From Tolypothrix sp. PCC 7712 (lineage in GTDB: Bacteria; Cyanobacteriota; Cyanobacteriia; Cyanobacteriales; Nostocaceae), in assembly GCF_025860405.1 (NCBI RefSeq), contig NZ_CP063785.1, positions 682,001 through 746,000 of the forward strand: a stretch of DNA of 64,000 nucleotides. The letters are read 5' to 3'. Shown here in pieces: positions 54,601 to 61,623 of the stretch (positions are counted from its first letter, which is position 1; every line of letters starts with the position of its first letter). The position numbers were made by a program, and so were the translations under genes. The notes beneath the pieces were generated by a model. It had not been told where the DNA came from. It did no database searches and was given only the letters and a program-made list of their open reading frames with translations.

Positions 54601-57272
54601 AACATTTTCAAAATAGCTATTGCAATGTTGACAGCTTCCAGTTCTTTACCTTGCGCCCCATAAGCTTGTATTTGAACTTCATAAGCTTTAATTTTATCCA
54701 GCAAAGTTTTTGCTTTTTGCAAAATAACTGGGATTAATTGCTCTGTTAGCTTAAAATTACCGTTGAGATATGCGGCTTCTGCTGCTGTCTCATACAAAGC
54801 TAGGGTTAGCTCATATTTAGTATCCCAACAATCATCTGTCAGCAGTTCGATTCCTGTAGTTAAATACTTAATTGCAGATGAGTAAGCTGTTGATATCAAA
54901 GCTTTACGTCCTGCAGTCAAATTCATTACAGCCAATTCATCACGTTTAGCTTGATGAGTAATAAATTCTAGGGCAATATTGAACTGATTGACAAGCTCAA
55001 AAATCTTGTCTTCCCGTTCTGCTATTGGGATATTACTTAGCAAAAGTAACCCTATTTTTAAATGAATTGGCTTTCTTTGCTCTTCAGGAATGAGAGAATA
55101 AGCAGCTTGTTGTACTCTATCATGTACAAATTTGTATTTAGGTAATTGATAACTACTAATTGTTAAATCATCTAATATTTGATTGTCATTTTTTGAAATT
55201 AAATTATATCCATCAGTCAGAGGTAAAATTAGCCCTTCAAATAATGCTTTCCATAAGTCTGATGCTGTATCCATGACAGACTTTTCATTGACAATTGCCA
55301 AAGTTTTTAAGTCAAACTCATTACCTATGCAAGCAGCAAACTTTAACACATTTTGTGTATTCATGGGCAATTTTTCTATTTGAATGCCCATAAACTCTAC
55401 AACATCATCTGTCAGAGATAAAGTTTTGATTCTAGCAATATCGTACTGCCAATAACCAACATCAATATTTAATGTAATTAGTCCGTCATCACATAGCGAC
55501 TTAAGAAATTGAGCAGCAAAGAAGGGGTTACCTTTGGTTTTGGCAAACACCATTTGAGTTAAAGGAACTGCAATTACCTCGCGGCAATGAAGTGTATCAG
55601 CGATTAAATGGTTTAAATCAACTTGATTTAAAGGTGAAAGTTGAATTTGATTAATTATTGCTCCCGTTTGAGCAATTTCCTTGAGAGTTAAAGTTAAGGG
55701 ATGTAAATTTGAAACTTCATTATCTCTATAAGCACCAATCAGTAGTAAACTACCCTTACTGTTGGATATTTCTTCTGTATCATCTGCAATCTGAGCAGCA
55801 GTTTCACTCATTAATAGTTGGATAAATTTTAAAGAAGCATTATCTGCCCATTGCAAATCATCTAGAAAAATTACTAGAGGATGTTCTTTTGTAGTGAAGA
55901 CCTGGATAAATCTCTGAAATAATAAGTTAAACCGATTTTGAGCAGCCAAACCAGCAAGTTCAACTACTGAAGGTTGTTGACCAATAATTTTTTCTAATTC
56001 AGGAATTACATCTATAATTACCTGACACTGTGTACCTAATGCTGATAGAATTTTCGCTTTCCAATCTTGAATTTGGATATCTGTTTCGGAGAGTATTTGC
56101 CCAATTAAGCTACGCAATGCTTGTACCAAAGCTGACAAAGGAATATCTCGTTGCATTTGGTCAAACTTGCCTTTGATAAAGTAACTTCGCTGCCGTACTA
56201 TAGGTTTGTGAATTTCATTGACTACAGCTGTTTTACCAATACCAGAAAAACCAGAAACTAAAATCATTTCTGTTTTACCGTTGCTGACTCGCTCAAAGGT
56301 AGTGAGTAATGTTTCAATTTCTTTTTGGCGACCATAAAGTTTTTCGGGAATCGCAAACTGATTCGAGATATCTCTAACGCCTAATGCAAATGATGTAATA
56401 TTTCCTTTCTCTTGCCATTGTTTTTGGCATATTTCTAAGTCATGTCTAATTCCATACACGCTCTGATATCTATCTTCGGCATTTTTTGCCATCAGCTTGC
56501 TGATAATATCAGCTAAAATTTGGGGAATTTTAGAGTTAATCAGGCTGGCTTTTGGTGGTTCTTTCGCAATGTGTGAATAGACTAACTCCATTGGATCATT
56601 AGTATTGAAGGGTAACTGTCCAGTGAGCAGTTCAAAAAATGTAACACCCAAAGAATAAAAATCTGTACGGTAATCAATACCTCGGTTCATACGTCCTGTT
56701 TGTTCAGGAGAAATGTAAGCTAAAGTTCCTTCTAAAACATTAGGATTCTTAATAGATTGAATTTCTTTTGGCAATAAGGTTGCAAGACTAAAGTCGATAA
56801 TCTTAATTTCTCTTGTGGTAGGATGAACTAGAATATTTGCAGGTTTAATATCTTTATGAATTATGCGATGGCTATGCAATTGTTCAAGAGTAGAACAAAC
56901 TGACAGAGCTATCTGAAAAAATTCTTTTAATGGAACAAAATTATTTCCCTGTTCTTGCTCTCTTATTTGCCAATCTTTGAGGGATATAGCTTCATAATCC
57001 TCCATAATCAGAACATAGCCATTGCGGTAATTCTCTAAGCTGAGGGGTTTGACTATGCCTGGAATCTCCAGATTTTGAGTAATAGTATATTGACTGCGAA
57101 ATTGACTAACTTCTGCAAAGGTAGGATATTCATTTCGCATCAATTTCAGGATGACCCTCTGGTCGTCTTTTTCTCTGATACCCCGATAAACTACAGTCTT
57201 TTTACCTAAATAGAGTTGCTCAGTAATGCGATAGCCAAGGATGGGAGATACTGTATCTGATACTAATAACAT
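51675..57272 (-). CDS. Giant Ser/Thr kinase - AAA ATPase - GAF - histidine kinase (HstK type), 1,865 aa
   Basis: Domains in order: Ser/Thr kinase (about 10-275; HKDIKPANILVHP catalytic loop, IIDFSLATLL where DFG has become DFS, GTLAYISPEQTGRMNRGIDY); AAA/predicted ATPase (about 310-620; P loop VSGFSGIGKTAVVNE, FLDDLQWAD); a long helical TPR-like region (about 700-1270); GAF (about 1340-1490); coiled coil; histidine kinase ([21 protein letters not shown] box MNILSNAIDALDD; GSGTGLGLS). This plan matches HstK-type proteins of Nostoc/Anabaena. The Gly-rich loop is degenerate (LYLGKKTVVYRG). It converges with the SDR gene; ligand and target are unknown. Confidence 0.93.
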   Translation of the reverse strand: MLLVSDTVSPILGYRITEQLYLGKKTVVYRGIREKDDQRVILKLMRNEYPTFAEVSQFRSQYTITQNLEIPGIVKPLSLENYRNGYVLIMEDYEAISLKDWQIREQEQGNNFVPLKEFFQIALSVCSTLEQLHSHRIIHKDIKPANILVHPTTREIKIIDFSLATLLPKEIQSIKNPNVLEGTLAYISPEQTGRMNRGIDYRTDFYSLGVTFFELLTGQLPFNTNDPMELVYSHIAKEPPKASLINSKIPQILADIISKLMAKNAEDRYQSVYGIRHDLEICQKQWQEKGNITSFALGVRDISNQFAIPEKLYGRQKEIETLLTTFERVSNGKTEMILVSGFSGIGKTAVVNEIHKPIVRQRSYFIKGKFDQMQRDIPLSALVQALRSLIGQILSETDIQIQDWKAKILSALGTQCQVIIDVIPELEKIIGQQPSVVELAGLAAQNRFNLLFQRFIQVFTTKEHPLVIFLDDLQWADNASLKFIQLLMSETAAQIADDTEEISNSKGSLLLIGAYRDNEVSNLHPLTLTLKEIAQTGAIINQIQLSPLNQVDLNHLIADTLHCREVIAVPLTQMVFAKTKGNPFFAAQFLKSLCDDGLITLNIDVGYWQYDIARIKTLSLTDDVVEFMGIQIEKLPMNTQNVLKFAACIGNEFDLKTLAIVNEKSVMDTASDLWKALFEGLILPLTDGYNLISKNDNQILDDLTISSYQLPKYKFVHDRVQQAAYSLIPEEQRKPIHLKIGLLLLSNIPIAEREDKIFELVNQFNIALEFITHQAKRDELAVMNLTAGRKALISTAYSSAIKYLTTGIELLTDDCWDTKYELTLALYETAAEAAYLNGNFKLTEQLIPVILQKAKTLLDKIKAYEVQIQAYGAQGKELEAVNIAIAILKMLGVDFPENPTQEDVQLEIENTSAKLANINIEDLIDLPEITEASALIVMRILSSVVGIAYPVAPKLFLLIILKQINLSITYGNSSFSAFAYVTYGLMLCGVMEDIDSGYKFGKLAENLLHRFQAKEVAGKVLEGFNQLIRHWKEHVRTTLKPLLDVYATNLEVGDVEFAAYALYGYSHNAYFLGYELVGLEKDLATYSHTIQKMKQERVFHWNEIFRQTILNLQSSTENPEILMGEAYDETKMLPIHLEAKDGVALLLLYFCKLNISFLLNNYPEAIKNANMVEKYLYAGVGMLVTAQFYFYDSLAHLAIYFDVEKVEQDKILHKVNFNQEKMQNWANHAPMNHLHKFHLVEAEKYRVIGEYIAAIDNYEYAIAHAKENDYINEEALAYELAAKFYLEWGKQKIAQTYLIDAYYSYIRWGAKAKINDLKKRYPQLLTPIIQQEKMKSSSSENNLLEQRTHLSTTSHQSTIATNETILGSNTSISDMLDLAAVIKASQAVSGEIELKALLSTLIKVVMENAGASKCVLILSDVNNLDLTITAVSSHGNFAAHYTEFLSIPLESSDHVPITLINYVKRIQEILVIDDIKTQAAFALDIYITREEPKSILCIPIINQSKLLGIIYLENNLTTAAFTKERLEVLKLIITQAAISLENALLYQNLEAVNTQLADYNHDLETKVAERTQEINDKNYHLQQALEELRSTQSQLIQSEKMSSLGQMVAGIAHEINNPINFIHGNITHAYEYVQDLLDLVSIYQQECPYASDLIKNKLEEMDLDFLAEDLPKVLDSMKLGSSRIRNIILGLRNFSRLDESEMKPVNIHEGIDSTLMILQHRIKENSIRPEIEIIKEYAQLPEVSCYAGQLNQVFMNILSNAIDALDDYTHKDNSVRQNPQIRIHTELKDTNTLRIRIADNGHGMTAQVQQKIFDPFFTTKPIGSGTGLGLSISYQVVVDKHKGLLMCDSTPGIGTEFVIEIPIRQ

Positions 57273-57656
57273 AAAAGCTTATGAGGGTAATTATAATTCT
57301 GTTATTATTATTCCCATTGCAAAGCTGGAACTAGCAGACAATAATGTGGAAATTATGTGAAATATATAGATTTAGGCTAAAAAATTAACTACTTTAAAGT
57401 GGCTTTCCTAATTCAGAAGAGGAGAAAACCGCCAATCTCTAATATTGAAAGACCAAATATCCGCCAATAGAGAGTATAAAAAACCTCAGATGTTCCACAT
57501 TTAACTTGCATATATTGGGCGGGCAAGATGCCCACCCCACAAGAAATATACAATTTCAGATTATGCAAACTAGATTTGGTTTAGCTTACCTTTTTCTTGA
57601 TGATGCTGAAGCCTGGCAGGTAGTTTTATGATTATTGATTGCACTCAAAATAGTTA

Positions 57657-57806
57657 TATAGGATTCATATTTGATTTCTGAACTAGACGTAGGGTGTGTT
57701 GTCGCGTAGCGCAACGCACCAAAGCTGAGAATACGGTGCGTTACACTTCGTGATAACGCACCCTACATATACTTAGATTTTTCAATAATCAAATCGGATT
57801 CCTATA
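57657..57806. mobile_element. 150-bp MITE-like element with GTAGGGTG hairpin core
   Basis: The left end TATAGGATTCATATTTGATT and the complement of the right end (AATCAAATCGGATTCCTATA) match at most positions. The core (57689-57766) runs from GTAGGGTGTGTTG to AACGCACCCTAC and is a long hairpin of the GATGCGTTA type. A half-copy with hairpin plus AATCAAATCGGATT lies at about 2309-2375. Confidence 0.6.
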
Positions 57807-57849
57807 CCAATTTAAATAATGTTTGCGACACATTATTTAAATTGGTATA
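57803..57849. repeat. Collapsed copy of the ATACCAATTTAAA element
   Basis: TATACCAATTTAAATAATGT and ACATTATTTAAATTGGTATA face each other around TTGCGAC. These are the ends of the 102-bp element at 7589-7690 without its interior. Confidence 0.65.
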
Positions 57850-57896
57850 ATCTCAAATTTATCTATTTTGAGAACTGGAGTTTACCTAAAGGGAAT

Positions 57897-57940
57897 AGCC
57901 TAGGATTTAGAAATCAAATTTAATTTCTAAATCCTAGGCT
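57897..57940. repeat. Perfect 18-bp hairpin
   Basis: AGCCTAGGATTTAGAAAT (57897-57914) and its exact complement ATTTCTAAATCCTAGGCT (57923-57940) enclose an 8-base loop. There is no T run on either strand, so termination is not assured. Confidence 0.75.
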
Positions 57941-57958
57941 GTTTGATTGGCTAATTAC

Positions 57959-58188
57959 ACTAGTACAACAAGGCAAAAATAAAAAGTGAGCCAATACCAT
58001 AGATATGCTGTCTGGCTCACTCTATAAAATAATTTATTTCTAAGAACTCCCTTAGTGTTATCAAATTAAGAGCATATTTATTTGCGTCTAGAATGCTACG
58101 AGTAAGTCAACAGTCAAAAAGTTTCTATATCAATCAAAGCTTTTAGCTGGTTGAAATGGTTACTTTATTTATGCCGTGTTGTACTAGT
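57959..58188. mobile_element. 230-bp MITE-like element with ACTAGTACAACA ends
   Basis: Left end ACTAGTACAACAAGGCA and right end TGCCGTGTTGTACTAGT are inverted copies with one mismatch over 17 bases. There is no open frame inside. Similar ends occur near 63462 (CTAGTACAAGCC) and at 63713-63727 (CCTTGTTGTACTAGT). Confidence 0.65.
57974..58020 (-). terminator. Rho-independent terminator on the minus strand
   Basis: On the minus strand GTGAGCCA (58020-58013) pairs with TGGCTCAC (57993-57986), and TTTTTATTTT follows at once. It lies about 215 bp after the response-regulator stop and could end its transcript. It lies within the 230-bp mobile element, so the element may supply the terminator. Confidence 0.65.
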
Positions 58189-58236
58189 CTTTAGTCTCTA
58201 GTTTTATGCGTGAATGTTCTACGCATTTGATAAAGA

Positions 58237-58872
58237 CTATTTTACTTTTTGTTTAATGAAGGTCACAACCTGAGTTAGCTGTTTCTTCAAGCTCTCTATT
58301 TCTGCTTGCATCTTGGCAATTTTTTCATTTAAAAGCTCAATTTCTCCAGAGGATGCGGTAGCAACGCTTGGAGGCGGAACTGTAGCATTACTATTGATAG
58401 CAGCTGGGGCTGTGGCAAAACTATGGCTAGAAGTTACAGTTGCACTATGAGCAACAGCAACGCCTGCTCCCACTAGAACTGGTTCTGGGCGTACCAGTTT
58501 AGCTTTTGTCATTGCTGACTTAATAGCACCAATAAGTTGTTTCTGGTCAAAAGGCTTACCCAGAAATTCAAAATATTCAAAGGGTTCTGAAATTTTTTCA
58601 GTTACCTCTTCTTTACGCCCAGACATCATTACTAGAGGAATCTTCCTTAACTCAGGCTGGGCTTGAATTTGCTGGAACACTTCCCAACCGCTCATTTTCG
58701 GTAGTAGAAAATCTAACATGATTAAACTAAATTTTTCTTTAAGGATGTAATTTAGTCCTTCTAAACCGTCTTTTGCTTCTACTACCTCGAAATTGCCAGG
58801 CGGCAACATCTCTCGTACTTTTACCCTGACAACTGTGGTGTCATCAATAACTAGAATTTTGTTACTTGGCAC
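58237..58872 (-). CDS. Response regulator with C-terminal coiled coil, 211 aa
   Basis: A CheY-like receiver (residues about 5-122): acidic pair in LVIDDTTVV, phospho-Asp in LIMLDFLLPKMSGW, Ser in MMSGRKEE and Lys in FLGKPFDQKQ. A long Ala/Ser/Val-rich linker (about 130-175) leads to a coiled coil (IELLNEKIAKMQAEIESLKK). There is no DNA-binding or enzymatic output domain, so the coiled coil probably gives partner binding. It stands alone, 965 bp from the giant kinase on the same strand; a link to that kinase is possible but unproven. Confidence 0.88.
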   Translation of the reverse strand: MPSNKILVIDDTTVVRVKVREMLPPGNFEVVEAKDGLEGLNYILKEKFSLIMLDFLLPKMSGWEVFQQIQAQPELRKIPLVMMSGRKEEVTEKISEPFEYFEFLGKPFDQKQLIGAIKSAMTKAKLVRPEPVLVGAGVAVAHSATVTSSHSFATAPAAINSNATVPPPSVATASSGEIELLNEKIAKMQAEIESLKKQLTQVVTFIKQKVK

Positions 58873-59125
58873 GACTTATTACTCTAACAGAAACTATAGG
58901 TGTAGATGGCTATTATGCCCATTGACATTGAGAATGCTCTTACTATATCCAACATTTATCTTGATTGGGGGAGAGTATATTTTCGGTATAAGTGATTTTC
59001 GGGGATGTGTTTTCTAGAACCTCTGCCCTTGTTCTGGTCAATTTATGTCATGGTAATATTTAAGGCTTTAACCTTGCTCTAGAGCATAGAAAATTTGCTC
59101 CACAATACCTTTGGATCTCGCGTGG

Positions 59126-60034
59126 ATGTCTATGACTTCGTCACAACAAGCCCAACTCAAGTCAGAAATAATGGCAATGCCCAGTTGGTTACGTCGTTCT
59201 ATCGGCAGAGCCAGCGAAATTTCTACAGTACAACGGATTATTAAGCAGCGCCAAATTCATACAATTTGCGAAGAAGGACGTTGCCCCAACCGGGGGGAGT
59301 GCTATGCCCAAAAAACTGCTACTTTTCTGCTAATGGGCCCTACTTGTACTCGTTCTTGTGCATTTTGTCAAGTAGATAAAGGTCATGCACCAATGCCCGT
59401 AGATTTAGAGGAACCGCAAAAGGTGGCAGAAGCTGTGAAGCTTTTGGGTTTACGTTATGTGGTACTGACTTCTGTCGCCCGTGATGACTTGGCAGACCAA
59501 GGAGCAGGTCATTTTGTCCAAACGATGGAGACTATCCGCCAGTTGAACCCAGAAACTCAAATAGAAGTGCTGACACCAGACTTTTGGGGTGGTATAGCTG
59601 CTGGGGAAGAAGGACAACGCCAAAGGATAGAGATGATTGTCAAGGCCAAGCCCGCTTGTTTTAACCACAATATTGAGACAGTGCGACGCTTAACTGGGCC
59701 AGTGCGCCGGGGAGCAAAATACGATCGCTCCTTGCATGTACTTGCACTCGTCAAAGAAATCGACTCCTCTATCCCCACCAAATCTGGTTTAATGCTGGGA
59801 CATGGCGAAACCTTTGATGAAATCATAGAAGCCATGAAAGATTTAAGAGCAGTAGGATGCGATCGCTTAACTATTGGTCAGTATATGCGACCTTCCCTAG
59901 AACATCTGCCAGTTCAAAAATACTGGACTCCAGAGGAATTTGATCAACTGGGCAGCATAGCATGGCAAATGGGATTTAGCCACGTCCGTTCTGGGCCACT
60001 AGTTCGGAGTTCCTATCATGCAGGGGAAGAATGA
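59126..60034 (+). CDS. lipA: Lipoyl synthase
   Basis: A radical-SAM enzyme that inserts two sulphur atoms into protein-bound octanoyl groups. The auxiliary cluster cysteines are in [20 protein letters not shown], and the radical-SAM CxxxCxxC is in [23 protein letters not shown] at the C-terminus holds the conserved Ser that ligates the auxiliary cluster. The length of about 300 residues is normal. Start is ATG 59126 or ATG 59132; TTG 59111 is less likely. A STRR block begins right at the stop. Confidence 0.93.
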   Translation: MSMTSSQQAQLKSEIMAMPSWLRRSIGRASEISTVQRIIKQRQIHTICEEGRCPNRGECYAQKTATFLLMGPTCTRSCAFCQVDKGHAPMPVDLEEPQKVAEAVKLLGLRYVVLTSVARDDLADQGAGHFVQTMETIRQLNPETQIEVLTPDFWGGIAAGEEGQRQRIEMIVKAKPACFNHNIETVRRLTGPVRRGAKYDRSLHVLALVKEIDSSIPTKSGLMLGHGETFDEIIEAMKDLRAVGCDRLTIGQYMRPSLEHLPVQKYWTPEEFDQLGSIAWQMGFSHVRSGPLVRSSYHAGEE

Positions 60035-60355
60035 GGGAGGTGAGGGAGGTGAGAGAGATGAGGAAGATGAGGAAGATGAGGGGGATAAATATCCCAATCC
60101 CCAATCCCCATTACCCCTTATCCCCAGAGGGGGCCCCGAGTTCCCCAATCCCCAATCCCCATTACCCCTTATCCCCAGAGGGGGCCCCGAGTTCCCCAAT
60201 CCCCAATCCCCATTACCCCTTATCCCCAGAGGGGGCCCCGAGTTCCCCAGTCCCCAATCCCCAATCCCCAATCCCCAATCCCCAATCCCCAATCCCCAGT
60301 CCCCAATCCCCCATTCCCAACCTTCACACAAATATTTTTAAAGAAACTGGCTAAT
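60035..60355. repeat. STRR block with three tandem copies of the GGGGCCCC cassette
   Basis: It begins with GAGGGAGGTGAGAGAGATGAG repeats, then has three tandem copies, period 51 bp, of the cassette with core CCCCAGAGGGGGCCCCGAG (60106-60147, 60157-60198, 60208-60249), then CCCCAATCCCCAATCCCC heptamers to about 60310. Same modules as at 4983-5330 and 38418-38710. Confidence 0.85.
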
Positions 60356-60409
60356 CGGTACCTCTGTTTGGTATTTCTTAAACAGTCCTGAAATTTAGGA
60401 GAACAGCCA

Positions 60410-60547
60410 ATGACTGCTAAAAGCAAAAGTTCACCAGTAGCAGATAGTGGAGCTAAACCCCCCTATCCTTTCCGTACTGGTTGGGCATTATTCTTATTAG
60501 CGATCAACTTCTTAGTTGCAGCTTACTACTTCCATATCATTGAGTAA
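60410..60547 (+). CDS. Small single-pass membrane protein, 45 aa
   Basis: A short gene with a strong ribosome site (TTTAGGAGAACAGCCA) before ATG 60410. The N-terminal 20 residues are polar and basic (TAKSKSSPVADSGAKPPYP), followed by one helix FRTGWALFLLAINFLVAAYY and the end FHIIE. The clear start signal and protein-like composition support a real gene. The plan is that of small thylakoid accessory proteins of cyanobacteria, but I do not assign a name. Confidence 0.75.
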   Translation: MTAKSKSSPVADSGAKPPYPFRTGWALFLLAINFLVAAYYFHIIE

Positions 60548-60568
60548 TTAGGAGCTGATTGGTGCTGC

Positions 60569-61435
60569 TCAAATCGTGCCTTTAAATAAACCTTTAGGAC
60601 GAATGAGCAGCACCAAAATCATGATTAACAGCGCTACTCCTTGTTTATACTGAGAACCAAGCCAAGGGGTGCTGACTTCTTGGACTATGCCAATGATAAA
60701 AGCAGCTGCGATCGCTCCGTAAGGATTACCTATTCCCCCCAAAATTACTGAGGCAAATAAAGGCAGAATCAAAAACCACCCCATATTTGGGCGCACTGCT
60801 GTAATTAACCCGTACATACTGCCACCCAAGGATGTGAGTGTGCCAGCGATTAGCCATGTCCAGAGGATGACTTGCTCTACATTAATTCCCGACACTCTAG
60901 CTAAATCTAAATCGTCAGCAACTGCTCGCATTGCCTTGCCAATTTTTGTATTTTGCAGCAGGTAATGCAGTGCCAAAATCGCTACTACTGCTAATCCCAA
61001 CACTAACAACTGATTTTGTGGTACCTTTAAGCCGAAGATATCTAAAGCTTGGGTCACAGGTAAATTGTAATTTTGGTTCTTGCCACCCCAAATGAAGATA
61101 ATGCCATTGCGGAGGAATAAGGCCAATCCAATAGAAATGATAATTAGTGTCGTAGAAGTAGCACGAAGACTACGCATTCTTGACCACAGTAATTTTTCTG
61201 ATACCAGCATCATTACTACTGTTCCCGCTGCAGCTAGTACCATTGATAGCCAAATATTTACGCCAGCACTGTTTACTAGCAGCGTTAGATAAGCTCCCAA
61301 AGTGAGAAAATCTCCGTGGGCAAAATTAGACAACCGTAAAATCCCATAGGTAAGGGTAAGTCCGACCGCGCCCAGAGCAATAATACTCCCTACAGCAATT
61401 CCATTAATAATTAATTGAGCAAGTTGTAGATCCAT
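60569..61435 (-). CDS. livH: Branched-chain/neutral amino-acid ABC transporter permease (LivH type)
   Basis: One of the two membrane subunits of a HAAT-class amino-acid importer. It begins with the family motif NGIAVGSIIALGAVGLTLTY and LSNFAHGDFLTLGAY, has about eight hydrophobic segments, the EAA-like loop KAMRAVADDLDLARVSGINV, and ends LLIRPKGLFKGTI. 288 residues is normal. In cyanobacteria the equivalent permease belongs to the N-I neutral amino-acid system (Nat), whose genes are often scattered, as here. No ATPase or binding protein lies nearby. Confidence 0.9.
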   Translation of the reverse strand: MDLQLAQLIINGIAVGSIIALGAVGLTLTYGILRLSNFAHGDFLTLGAYLTLLVNSAGVNIWLSMVLAAAGTVVMMLVSEKLLWSRMRSLRATSTTLIIISIGLALFLRNGIIFIWGGKNQNYNLPVTQALDIFGLKVPQNQLLVLGLAVVAILALHYLLQNTKIGKAMRAVADDLDLARVSGINVEQVILWTWLIAGTLTSLGGSMYGLITAVRPNMGWFLILPLFASVILGGIGNPYGAIAAAFIIGIVQEVSTPWLGSQYKQGVALLIMILVLLIRPKGLFKGTI

Positions 61436-61623
61436 AGTGTTGTGTTAAGCAGCTCTTAAGAATTTACTAGTTAGTGATTTCATACATTAAATTGGTGGGA
61501 TCATCGTCACATTCGACACTATAGGTTATGCTTTATAAATAAGCAGGAATTGTGCGCTAATATACATAGAATCCTGTTCGCACTTTTGTGCGAAGCTCCA
61601 CTTGTTCAGCGGTCTAGTTGACC

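Larger units (their letters stand above)
57273..58236. other. Repeat-filled gene-free region
   Basis: No gene is seen in about 960 bases. In order they hold a 30-bp piece of the 134-bp MITE core (GGGCGGGCAAGATGCCCACC, about 57517-57548), a 150-bp element (57657-57806), a collapsed ATACCAATTTAAA palindrome (57803-57849), a perfect 18-bp hairpin (57897-57940), and a 230-bp element with a terminator inside (57959-58188). Confidence 0.65.

Noticed and set aside
59999..60354. Frames of about 107-110 residues across the STRR block (NGDWGLG or PNPQSPLP repeats)
   Set aside because: They reflect CCCCAAT repeats and the GGGGCCCC cassette read in different frames.
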